A DNA stretch of 64,000 nt, from the NCBI GenBank assembly GCA_963780655.1, contig CAWACP010000003.1, positions 992,001 through 1,056,000 of the forward strand. The letters are read 5' to 3'. The notes beneath the pieces are model-generated. The model made no database searches and was not told the DNA's origin. It was given only the letters and a program-made list of their open reading frames with translations. The stretch is from CAWACP01 sp963780655. Its GTDB lineage: Bacteria; Acidobacteriota; Terriglobia; Bryobacterales; Bryobacteraceae. Positions 24,770 through 32,615 of the stretch are shown here, piece by piece. Positions within the stretch are counted from its first letter, which is position 1, and each line of letters starts with the position of its first letter. Both the position numbers and the translations under genes were made by a program.

Positions 24770-25939
24770 ATGCAACGCAGAGATTTCGTCAGCCTGGCGG
24801 TGGCCGGAGGTCTCGCCGCATCGCGGCGCGTGCTCGGCGCGAACGACCGGATCCGTATCGGCCTGCTCGGCTCCGGCGATCGCGGCACTTACGACGCTTC
24901 CTGGGCGGCGCGCGAGCCGAATGCGGAGATCGTCGCCGCCTGCGATGTTTACGAGCCGCACCGCCTCCGCGCCGTGAGCAAGTTCGGCAGCCAGACGCAG
25001 CCGGCGCTCGACTATCGCGCGGTGCTCGACCGCAAAGACGTCGACGCGGTGATCATCGGCGCGCCCGATCATTGGCATGTGCCGATGGCCACCGCCGCCC
25101 TGCAGGCCGGCAAAGATGTCTACTGCGAAAAACCCGTGACCCACACGCTCGATCAAGGCGACCGGCTGATCGAGGCCGTGGAAACCAGCCAAAGGGTCTT
25201 CCAGGGAGGAATGCAGCAGCGCTCCTGGGACATCTATCGCATGGCCGACGACCTCGTTCGCAGCGGCCAGCTCGGGCGCATCAATTTCGCGCAGACATGG
25301 TGGTATTTCCCGCGCGGCAACCCGGCCGACCGGCCGGCCATCGACGTATCGAAGCTCAACTGGAAGATGTTTCTCGGCAATGCTCCCGACCAGCCGTTCA
25401 CCCCGGTGAAATACATCGAATGGCGCTATTTCTCCGATTTCGGCGGTGGCGCGTTCACCGACCTGATGACCCACTGGATCGACGTCGTGCAGTGGTACAT
25501 GAAGACGCCGTGGCCCGACTCGGTGCAGGCTATCGGCTTCCGGCACGAACAGGAACTGCAGCTCCCCGATACCGTCAGCGCAATTCTGCAGTATCCCGGC
25601 CCCTACGCGGCCAGCTTCGATTGCACGCTGATGGATTACCGGCACGATTCAGGCATCATCTTCCGCGGCACGGACGCGAGCATGAAGCTGACTCGCGAAG
25701 GCTTCTTTGTGTACCGGCCCGGTCAGTTGCCGCACGGATCGCTCTCGCCCGGCGAGCCCGCGATGACCGTGTACAGCTCGTTCGACGGCACGAAGACGAA
25801 CGTTCAGAACTGGCTGGAATGCATCCGCTCGCGCGCGCTGACCAATGCCAACGTACGCGTCAGCGTGCAGGCTGCCCGCACCTCGCACCTGGCCAACAAG
25901 GCGATGTTCGACAAGCGCATGGTCACCACCGAAGGCTGA
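24770..25939 (+). CDS. Gfo/Idh/MocA-family oxidoreductase, Tat-exported
   Basis: 389 residues. The N terminus MQRRDFVSLAVAGGLAASRR is a Tat signal. The Rossmann fold begins IRIGLLGSGDRG; NAD-domain motifs ADVYEPHR-like (AACDVYEPHRL), DAVIIGAPDHWHVPMA and the catalytic lysine in YCEKPVTHT follow. The C-terminal half (GGGAFTDLMTHWIDVVQWYM) has the substrate-site histidine. Such Tat-exported members are abundant in acidobacteria and planctomycetes and act on sugars in the periplasm. Three bases separate it from the MFS gene. Confidence 0.85.
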   Translation: MQRRDFVSLAVAGGLAASRRVLGANDRIRIGLLGSGDRGTYDASWAAREPNAEIVAACDVYEPHRLRAVSKFGSQTQPALDYRAVLDRKDVDAVIIGAPDHWHVPMATAALQAGKDVYCEKPVTHTLDQGDRLIEAVETSQRVFQGGMQQRSWDIYRMADDLVRSGQLGRINFAQTWWYFPRGNPADRPAIDVSKLNWKMFLGNAPDQPFTPVKYIEWRYFSDFGGGAFTDLMTHWIDVVQWYMKTPWPDSVQAIGFRHEQELQLPDTVSAILQYPGPYAASFDCTLMDYRHDSGIIFRGTDASMKLTREGFFVYRPGQLPHGSLSPGEPAMTVYSSFDGTKTNVQNWLECIRSRALTNANVRVSVQAARTSHLANKAMFDKRMVTTEG

Positions 25940-25969
25940 TGTACTACCTGTGAGCTGACTGGCCTCCCC

Positions 25970-26002
25970 GTGGGGCAGACGATTCGGTTTTTGTCGTCTG
26001 CC
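25970..26002. repeat. GTGGGGC-family truncated repeat copy 6
   Basis: GTGGGGCAGACGATTCGG...GTCGTCTGCC: the left half of the CAGACG subtype, missing the closing GCCCCAC arm. It ends about 8 bp before the permease pseudogene. Confidence 0.6.
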
Positions 26003-26009
26003 AGGCTGC

Positions 26010-26894
26010 CTATTCGCTCCGCAGCGTCACCGCCGGATCGATGCGCGCCGCGCGCGCCGCCGGCAGATAGCACGCCAGCGCAGCAACAACCAGCAGCATG
26101 AGCGGCGCCAGAACAAACGTCAGCGGGTCGAACGGCTCGATCCCGAACAGCAGCGATTGCAAAAGCCGGCAGCTTGCGGCGGCTGCGGGCAATCCGATCA
26201 GCATCCCGGCGACAGCCGGCTTCATTCCTTCCCTCAGGATGAACGCCGCCACCCCTTTCCCGGTCGCGCCCAGCGCCATCCGCACGCCGATTTCGGCGCG
26301 CCGCTGGGACACCGCGTAAGCGAGCACGCTGTACAACCCGAACGCCGCCAGAACCAGCGCGAGCGCGGCGAAGGAACCGAACAGCACGAGGTTTGATTTG
26401 TGCTTCGCGCCCGATGTGTCCAGCAGGTCGCGAACGGTCCGCACCTGATCGATGGCCAGGTCGGGATCGAGGCGGTTGATCTCGGCGCGCGCCGCCGTGA
26501 TCTCCGGCGCCGGATCGCCGATGGTGTGCAGCACCACGTAGACCTGGTCCGGATTCAGCTCATCCGTGATCGGCATATAAAAGGTCGGGCCGGCGGTGCG
26601 ATCGATGGCGTCCGGGTGTCGCCCACAACGCCGACAATTTCGTAGTGTGGCGCCGGCACGCCCTGGAGTTTCTCCATCTGAAGCTCCGCGTTGAGCGTGA
26701 GGCGATGGCCGATGGGATCTACACCGCGAATGCCTGTCCCTCACCGAGAGCCTGCTGCTTTCGCTGTGCGGCGCGGCGCTGGGCGTGTTGGCTCCAGGCG
26801 CGAGGACCAGCACCACCACGGCAGCCAGCGTGAAGCCGGGACGTCTCGAAAACTGTCGCAGCGCAAACCGGAGGTCCTGCAGGTAGCCGTGCAT
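26010..26894 (-). pseudogene. ADOP/MacB-type permease remnant, deleted and rearranged
   Basis: Acidobacterial orphan permeases run about 800 residues; here about 295 codons remain. The N terminus (MHGYLQDLRFALRQFSRRPG) is intact to about 26797. The next 60 bp encode a permease helix (LTESLLLSLCGAALGVLA) only on the opposite strand, so it is inverted. After that the minus strand reads GVDPIGHRLTLNAEL and YEIVGVVGDTRTPSI in a shifted frame, then returns to frame for FYMPITDELNPDQVY and the complete C-terminal FtsX domain (LFGSFAALALVLAAFGLYSVLAYAVSQR). The gene is a scrambled relic and should not make a working permease. Confidence 0.85.
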
Positions 26895-27359
26895 GGCAGG
26901 TTCTTATGGCACGCGCGGGTCCGCGCTAAGTGATTGGGACGGCGAGCGCGCCTCGTCCATGCGGGGGACTGGGCGTCCGAATCTGGACATTGACAGCGAA
27001 TCGCCACCACGGTTTCAACCACTTCGCCCAAGGCTTCCGTAAATGGGTGTTTCTATCTGAATCGAGGGTGGCCACCTTCGTAGTTGACGTATCGGTCCTC
27101 CCCGGGGACCGGTGCGAACGGTGTCCCGCGCAACCGCGTGGGAGACGATGCCGGCATCGGCAAAAGTGAGTCGATGGCAAGCGTGATAAAGCAGAGCGTT
27201 TCTTCCTCTTTGGCGGGGGCGAAGAGGCGCAATGTCAAATCAGCGAGCCGGGGATTCCACACCGGCCCGGACGCGGCGGCTGAACAGGGCCAAAGCGTCC
27301 GGCGCTTCAACGAGAGGATCGATAAACCAACTCAGGGCCGTAGTGTGTCTGCTCCAGTC
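26895..27359. other. 465 bp without a supported gene
   Basis: Several short minus-strand stretches look partly protein-like (for example EAPDALALFSRRVRAGVE and AWAKWLKPWW-like text) but sit in different frames with stops between them. I recognise no family. It may be a decayed gene downstream of the RHH gene, possibly a lost toxin or operon partner (inference). Confidence 0.4.
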
Positions 27360-27561
27360 TCAGGATGACGGCGTCGAATAGTGTCGATCGAGAGCCTGCC
27401 GCACCAGAGTTTTGATGACCGCCTGCCGGCTCGCATTGAGGTCCCGAGCCGCTTTATCCAGTTCCTCCAGCATGCCGGCCGTGAGATCTACCTTCACGCG
27501 CTGAATCGGCTGAACCATGCGCCCTTCGCCCTCGAAGAACGGGGAAACATCTTTTCTTCAT
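27360..27561 (-). pseudogene. Ribbon-helix-helix (CopG-like) antitoxin-type gene with 1-base frameshift
   Basis: An ATG at 27561 has an excellent ribosome site (GAGGAGGAGGT, 8 bases upstream), but after ATGAAGAAAAG the frame leads nowhere. Removing one A from the AAAA run gives KKDVSPFFEGEGR joined to MVQPIQRVKVDLTAGMLEEL, DKAARDLNASRQAVIKTLVR and QALDRHY, a complete RHH protein of about 66 residues ending at 27360. RHH proteins bind operators as dimers and are often antitoxins. An internal ATG at 27518 could still yield a 52-residue product covering the whole RHH fold. No toxin partner is readable downstream. Confidence 0.75.
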
Positions 27562-27639
27562 ACAATCGGACCTCCTCCTCGGTCTCTCAGAAGCGCGAAT
27601 ACTGGCCACTTTGAACGGCGATGTCGTCGATTGCGCCGC

Positions 27640-27731
27640 GTGGGGCAGGATTGTATCCTGCGGCCGATCTGCAATATTTGCAATCGGCCAGGCGACTTGA
27701 AAAGCCGCCGCAGGCTGAAAGCCTGCCCCAC
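27640..27731. repeat. GTGGGGC-family palindromic repeat copy 7
   Basis: GTGGGGCAGGATTGTATCCTG...CAGGCTGAAAGCCTGCCCCAC. Nested hairpins AGGATTGTATCCT and CGGCCGATctgcaatatttgcaATCGGCC are visible. It lies between the RHH gene and the 3' end of ftsZ. Confidence 0.8.
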
Positions 27732-27759
27732 AGGCATTGGCGATCTTTCGGACGGCCCC

Positions 27760-28980
27760 CTACTGATACATCCTGCGTTCCCGGCGCAGATACGCCGGAA
27801 CGTCGAGATCGTTGGGCGATACCGCCGGCTCTTCCACCGCGGGCGCGGGCTCCGGAGCGGGTTCAGGCGCCGCTTCCGCCACCGGCTCGGGCTCGAACGG
27901 GAACGACGATTCAACCGGCGGGGGCGCGGCAGGCGCGGGTGGAGCGGCAACGGGCGTCTCCACCACAACCGCCGCCGGCATCCCCGGACGAGAGATCCTC
28001 GGCAGATTGTCGCGCTGGAAGCCCGTGGCAATCACCGTGATCTTCACTTCGTCTTCCATCTTCTCGTCCATCACCACGCCGAAATTGATCTGCACGTCCT
28101 CGTTCGCGGTGGCGCCGCGAATGAGCGAGCACGCTTCGTTCACATCGTGCAGGCTGAGCCGGCTGGACGCGGTGATATTGATCAGCACGCCGCGCGCGCC
28201 CTTGACGCCGCCCTCCTCCAGTAGCGGACTGCTGATGGCCTGCCGCGCCGCTTCGATGGACGCGCGCTCGCCGCGGCACGATGCGGTCCCCATCATGGCG
28301 TAGCCCATTCCCAGCATGATCGACCGTATATCCGAGAAGTCGCGATTGATCAGCCCGGGCGTGGTGATGATATCGGCGATGCCCTGAACCGCCTGCCGCA
28401 GCACATCGTCAGCCAGCTTGAACGCGTCGAAGAAGCTGGTGCCCTTGGGAACCAGGTCGAGCAGACGATCGTTGGGGATCGAGATGACCGTGTCCACCGT
28501 GGACGCCAGTTCGGCGAGTCCCTTCTCGGCCTGTTTCATCCGGCGCGGGCCTTCGAATCCGAATGGACGCGTCACCACCGCCACGGTGAGCGCGTTCAGC
28601 TCCTTGGCGAGGGTGGCGACAACCGGCGCCGCGCCCGTGCCCGAACCGCCGCCCAGCCCGGCCGTGACGAACACCATGTCGGCGCCCTGGAGAATTTCGA
28701 TGATGCGCTCGGTATCCTCGAGCGCGGCCTGCCGCCCCACATTGGGATCGGAGCCCGCACCCAGCCCGTTGGTGATCTTCGAGCCGATGGCCAGCTTATT
28801 CGGCACTTGCGATGCATTCAGCGCCTGCGCATCCGTGTTCAGGATGTGAAACTCGACGCCGCTCATGCCTTCGGCCATCATGCGAGCCACTGCGTTCGAG
28901 CCCCCGCCGCCCACGCCGATCACCTTGATCCTCGTGCCCAGCGGAGCCTCATCCTGAATAGCGAACTTGAGCCCTTCCAT
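27760..28980 (-). CDS. ftsZ: Cell division protein FtsZ
   Basis: 406 residues. The GTPase core starts GTRIKVIGVGGGGSNAVARM; the tubulin signature GLGGGSGTGAAP is near residue 108, the T7 loop and NxDFxDI-type motif (LINRDFSDIRSIM) near 205-217. A Pro/Ala/Glu-rich linker of about 70 residues leads to the conserved C-terminal peptide DVPAYLRRERRMYQ, which binds FtsA. It polymerises into the cytokinetic ring. Last gene of a leftward murC-ftsQ-ftsA-ftsZ run, 68 bp after ftsA. Confidence 0.98.
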   Translation of the reverse strand: MEGLKFAIQDEAPLGTRIKVIGVGGGGSNAVARMMAEGMSGVEFHILNTDAQALNASQVPNKLAIGSKITNGLGAGSDPNVGRQAALEDTERIIEILQGADMVFVTAGLGGGSGTGAAPVVATLAKELNALTVAVVTRPFGFEGPRRMKQAEKGLAELASTVDTVISIPNDRLLDLVPKGTSFFDAFKLADDVLRQAVQGIADIITTPGLINRDFSDIRSIMLGMGYAMMGTASCRGERASIEAARQAISSPLLEEGGVKGARGVLINITASSRLSLHDVNEACSLIRGATANEDVQINFGVVMDEKMEDEVKITVIATGFQRDNLPRISRPGMPAAVVVETPVAAPPAPAAPPPVESSFPFEPEPVAEAAPEPAPEPAPAVEEPAVSPNDLDVPAYLRRERRMYQ

Positions 28981-29019
28981 CCGTAATTTCTCCCTTCCGA
29001 AAAACTAACGATGCCAACC

Positions 29020-29042
29020 GCTCCCTCACGGTCGCGGCTCAG
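29020..29042. repeat. CCGCTCCCT-ACGGTCGCGGCTC repeat, copy in ftsA-ftsZ gap
   Basis: ACCGCTCCCTCACGGTCGCGG followed by CTC forms a short hairpin (CCGCxCCC.../GGTCGCGG). The same word with one change recurs at 59759-59785, and a looser relative (GCGACCCTTTCGGTCGCGG) at about 6430. It sits just upstream of the ftsZ ribosome site, where it could affect translation or mRNA stability. Confidence 0.6.
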
Positions 29043-29048
29043 AAAGAT

Positions 29049-30248
29049 TCAACGCAATACCAGCCCGATCAACCCGGGCGCCTTCCGCTTCCACTCACCC
29101 TTCAGCTTCAATCGCCCGGAGTACATGGCGAGGCCGGCCGCGACTGTCCACGCCGGGTTGTCCACCACTTCCGGCCAGTCCTCGATGCCCACCGCCAGCC
29201 CCAGCCGCGTCTGCGCATTGAGTACGCGCTCGGCCATGTCGCACATGCCGTTCAGCAGCGCGCCGCCGCCTGTGAGCACCACGCCCTCCAGCAGACTCTG
29301 CTCCATGCCCACCGAAGTCAGCGCCTGCCGCACGATATAGAACAGCTCCTCGGCGCGCGCTTCCAGAATCTCGTTCAATTGGCGGCGCGGCGCTTCGCGT
29401 GGGGCGCGGCCCTCCGCCGATGGCAACTCGATCAGGCTGTTGTCCCCGGTCAGGCCCAGGATCGCGCAGCCGTAGTCGCGCTTCAGGTGCTCGGCATCCT
29501 CATAGGACACCGTCAGCCCGTATGCCACATCGCGCGTAAAATGGTCGGCCGAAATCGCGAGGCTGCGCGCGAGCACCAGCGCTTCGCCATCGTAAACCAC
29601 GATGTCGGTAGAGTCGGAACCGATGTCCACCAGGGCGACTCCGCGCGTCCGGTCCTCGGCGATGATCGCGGCGTAGGCGGCGGCCATTGGCTCGTAGGCG
29701 GTCTCTTCCACCGAGTAGTGCGCCTGATGCACTGCGTTCACCAGCGCATTGTGCTCCTGCGTGGACGCGGTGATGACGTGAACATTGGCTTCGAGACGCG
29801 AGCAGGTGGCTCCGTTCGGGTTGCGATAGCCGGCCCGCCCGTCGAGCGTGAAATCCTGCGGGAACACCTGCAGCAGGCAGCGGTCGTCTTCCAGGCGTAT
29901 TTTTGCCGCGCGCTCCACGGCGTACGAAAGATATTCGTGGGTCACCTGCCGCGGGCGGCCGAACTCGTATACCCCGCAGTTGTCGAAACCCAGGACGCTG
30001 ACGCCGCCGACGCCCGCCACCATGCCTTCCACGGAGACGTGCGCTATCGCCTCCGCTTGCTGGACGGCGGCGCGGATGCATAACGTGAGCGCCTGCGAAT
30101 CGGTCAGGCGGCCTTTGCTCCAGCCGAGCGACTCCACTTCGCCGTGGCCCAGATAGCGCAGCCGGGCTTCCTCGACGGCGCAAATGACGCAACGCGTGTG
30201 CCGGCTTCCCGCATCCAGACCAACGGCGTATTGCGATTTGTTCGACAT
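29049..30248 (-). CDS. ftsA: Cell division protein FtsA
   Basis: 399 residues with the actin-fold signature: YAVGLDAGSRHTRCVICAV (phosphate 1), GVALVDIGSDSTDIVVYDGE (phosphate 2), VVLTGGGALLNGMCDMAE (adenosine motif). The SHS2-type 1C insertion is present between. FtsA tethers FtsZ filaments to the membrane; the C-terminal amphipathic helix SGRLKLKGEWKRKAPGLIGLVLR fits that role. Start overlaps the ftsQ stop by one base (TAATG). Confidence 0.95.
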   Translation of the reverse strand: MSNKSQYAVGLDAGSRHTRCVICAVEEARLRYLGHGEVESLGWSKGRLTDSQALTLCIRAAVQQAEAIAHVSVEGMVAGVGGVSVLGFDNCGVYEFGRPRQVTHEYLSYAVERAAKIRLEDDRCLLQVFPQDFTLDGRAGYRNPNGATCSRLEANVHVITASTQEHNALVNAVHQAHYSVEETAYEPMAAAYAAIIAEDRTRGVALVDIGSDSTDIVVYDGEALVLARSLAISADHFTRDVAYGLTVSYEDAEHLKRDYGCAILGLTGDNSLIELPSAEGRAPREAPRRQLNEILEARAEELFYIVRQALTSVGMEQSLLEGVVLTGGGALLNGMCDMAERVLNAQTRLGLAVGIEDWPEVVDNPAWTVAAGLAMYSGRLKLKGEWKRKAPGLIGLVLR

Positions 30249-31078
30249 TATTGCCGTCCTCCGCCGGGCGCTACGGCGATGATATGGCCGTCAGTGCGCA
30301 GGTCGAGCGCGGCTACCTCCGGCAAGCGCCGCTCGATATTCGGAAACTCGTCCAGAAACGTTTGCATGCGCGGGGCGAAGTTGTGCTCGCCCATCAGCAG
30401 CAGAACGGTGTGGCCCTGGGTCTCGTCGTGCACCTGGATATTATCCAGATCGCTCACGTCGATTTCGGAGATGCTGCCGGCCAGAGGGCCGATGTCCCGC
30501 AGGAACTGCTGCATACGATGCACGCGCTGCGACCGCACGGCCAGCGGTTCACCCGTACTCACGCCCGAAATCAGGGGCAGCGAGAACCGCGCCTTCGCGG
30601 GAGGTTCCAGGATATAGCCGTCGGCGTCGATCAGCGCGTAACGCGACATGGCGCCGAAGGGAATGCGTATGAACGCCGCAGGCCGCCGTTCCTCGATCTC
30701 CACCGCTACCTGATTGGGCCAGATGCGCGTGATTGCGGCGTCGCGCACCCAGCTGACCCTCAGCAGCGCGCGCCGGCGGTCGGCGAGCGGAAGCAGATAA
30801 ACGCTGCGGCCGAAGTCCTGCTGGAAGACGCGCAGAATCGCCGGCCGCGACGCCCAGCGCTCTCCCGACACGTGCAGGTTCGGGCTCTCCTCGCCATATT
30901 CGAGCGGACCGGTCAGCGCGAACCGCGGGTCCTGAATCAGAAACTCCTCGACGCGCTGCGCGGTAAGGATGACCCCGCTGAGCACCGCGATGCCCACGCA
31001 TCCCCAGAACACATAGCCGATGGCGCGCAGTATGCGGCGTCCGCGCTCCCGTTTCGCCGATGTAGCCGATCCAGCCAT
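30248..31078 (-). CDS. ftsQ: Cell division protein FtsQ
   Basis: 276 residues: a basic N terminus (SAKRERGRRILRAIGY), one membrane span (VFWGCVGIAVLSGVILTA), a POTRA domain (RFALTGPLEYGEESPNLHVSGERW ... NIxxxx-type) and the FtsQ beta domain (WVRDAAITRIWPNQVAVEIEERRPAAFI; ADGYILEPP). It links the cytoplasmic ring to the FtsBL/FtsWI synthases. The usual ddl and murB genes are absent between murC and ftsQ; only a repeat lies there. Confidence 0.9.
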   Translation of the reverse strand: MAGSATSAKRERGRRILRAIGYVFWGCVGIAVLSGVILTAQRVEEFLIQDPRFALTGPLEYGEESPNLHVSGERWASRPAILRVFQQDFGRSVYLLPLADRRRALLRVSWVRDAAITRIWPNQVAVEIEERRPAAFIRIPFGAMSRYALIDADGYILEPPAKARFSLPLISGVSTGEPLAVRSQRVHRMQQFLRDIGPLAGSISEIDVSDLDNIQVHDETQGHTVLLLMGEHNFAPRMQTFLDEFPNIERRLPEVAALDLRTDGHIIAVAPGGGRQ

Positions 31079-31102
31079 ATTAATCGCGATGCCTTGTGTT
31101 TG

Positions 31103-31184
31103 TGGGGCGGGCGCCTCGCCTGCGGCCGACGCCTCGTCGGCCTGCTCGTTCCGACGGACCAGGCGGGCGGGGCGCCTGCCCCAC
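31103..31184. repeat. GTGGGGC-family palindromic repeat copy 8
   Basis: GTGGGGCGGGCGCCTCGCC...GGCGCCTGCCCCAC, with the inner GCCGACGCC...TCGGCC arm. It is nearly the same sequence as the copy at 487-605, including the TTCCGACGGACCAGGCGGGC segment, although the two are 30 kb apart. It separates murC from ftsQ. Confidence 0.85.
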
Positions 31185-31192
31185 TCCCCACA

Positions 31193-32572
31193 TCACTGTA
31201 TTCCCTTCAGCCGCGCCAGCAGCCGATCCCCAGCCTGCCATACATTCCCCGCCCCCAGCGTCATCACCAGATCGCCGGGTTGTACGATTGTCGCAACTGC
31301 GGCTACGGCCTTGTCAATAGTTCCGGCATATTCTGCCCAGCGGTGACCGAACGCGCGAATGCGCCCCACCACCGCCTCCGCGTTCACGCCCTCGATGGGC
31401 TTCTCGGACGCCGCATATATATCGAGCACAAACACCGCATCGGCCAGTTGGAACGCGCGCGCGAAGTCGTCAATCAGATGCTGGGTGCGCGTGTACCGAT
31501 GCGGCTGGAAGATGGCGATGATGCGCGAATAGCGGCACTGCCGGGCGGCCGCCAGAGTCGCCCGAATCTCCGTGGGGTGGTGGCCATAGTCGTCCACCAC
31601 CGTGACTCCATTCACCTCGCCGCGCGTCTGGAACCGCCGGTCCACGCCGGTATAGCCGTCCAGCGCTTCACGAATCTTCTCCACATCGACGCCCAGCTCC
31701 ATGCCGATAGCCAGCGCGGCGGTAGCGTTCAGCACGTTGTGGAAACCCGGCACGTTCAGGCGAAACTCGCCCAGGTCACGGTCCTGCACGCGCACGTGGA
31801 AATGACTGGCCAGGTGTTCGCCGGCCGCCTGCGTCACCTGCACCTGCGCCTGCGGGCTCTGTCCGTAGGTAATGGTCCGCCGGTTGATGGCCGGCAGAAT
31901 CTGCTGCACGTTGTCGTCATCCAGGCACAGCACCGCCGCGCCGTAGAACGGCACGCGATTGACGAACTCGGTGAAGGCCGAGCGAATCGCCTCGATGTCC
32001 GGGTAATGGTCCAGGTGCTCGCGATCGATGTTGGTCACCACCGCGAGTATCGGCGCCAGCTTCAGAAAGGACCCATCGCTCTCGTCCGACTCCACCACCA
32101 GCAGATCGCTTCTGCCGACGCGCGCGTTGCTTCCGCCCATGGCCGCGGCGCGGCCGCCCACCACCACCGTCGGGTCCAGTTCGGCGTGATTCAGGATGGC
32201 CGCAATCATGGATGTCGTGGTGGTCTTGCCGTGGCTGCCGGCCACCGCGATTCCGAACTTCAGCCGCATCAGCTCGGCCAGCAGCTCGCCGCGGGGAATC
32301 ACCGGAATGCCCAGCCGCCGCGCTTCCACCACCTCCGGGTTCGCGGCGTCCACGGCGGAGCTGATCACCAGCGCCTGGGCGCCGGACAGGTTTTCAACGC
32401 GGTGCCCTTCATACACAACCGCGCCGAGACTGGTCAGCCGATCGGTAATAGGGCTCAGTTTGAGGTCGGAACCGCTGATGCGGTAGCCCAGATTGAGCAG
32501 CACCTCCGCGATGCCGCTCATCCCGATGCCGCCGATCCCGGTGAAATGCAGATGTTGCTGGCGGAAAAACAC
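31193..32572 (-). CDS. murC: UDP-N-acetylmuramate--L-alanine ligase
   Basis: 459 residues. The Rossmann N domain starts HLHFTGIGGIGMSGIAEVLLNLGY; the ATP loop GSHGKTTTTSM is near residue 113; the central domain has DESDGSFLKLAP and TNIDREHLDHY; the C domain has DDYGHHPTEIRATL and FQPHRYTRT. It adds the first residue of the peptidoglycan stem. It is first of the division-gene run. Confidence 0.97.
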   Translation of the reverse strand: MFFRQQHLHFTGIGGIGMSGIAEVLLNLGYRISGSDLKLSPITDRLTSLGAVVYEGHRVENLSGAQALVISSAVDAANPEVVEARRLGIPVIPRGELLAELMRLKFGIAVAGSHGKTTTTSMIAAILNHAELDPTVVVGGRAAAMGGSNARVGRSDLLVVESDESDGSFLKLAPILAVVTNIDREHLDHYPDIEAIRSAFTEFVNRVPFYGAAVLCLDDDNVQQILPAINRRTITYGQSPQAQVQVTQAAGEHLASHFHVRVQDRDLGEFRLNVPGFHNVLNATAALAIGMELGVDVEKIREALDGYTGVDRRFQTRGEVNGVTVVDDYGHHPTEIRATLAAARQCRYSRIIAIFQPHRYTRTQHLIDDFARAFQLADAVFVLDIYAASEKPIEGVNAEAVVGRIRAFGHRWAEYAGTIDKAVAAVATIVQPGDLVMTLGAGNVWQAGDRLLARLKGIQ

Positions 32573-32615
32573 TTTTCCTACATATTGTTTCGGCTTTACG
32601 CCGTGAGGTCAAGCT

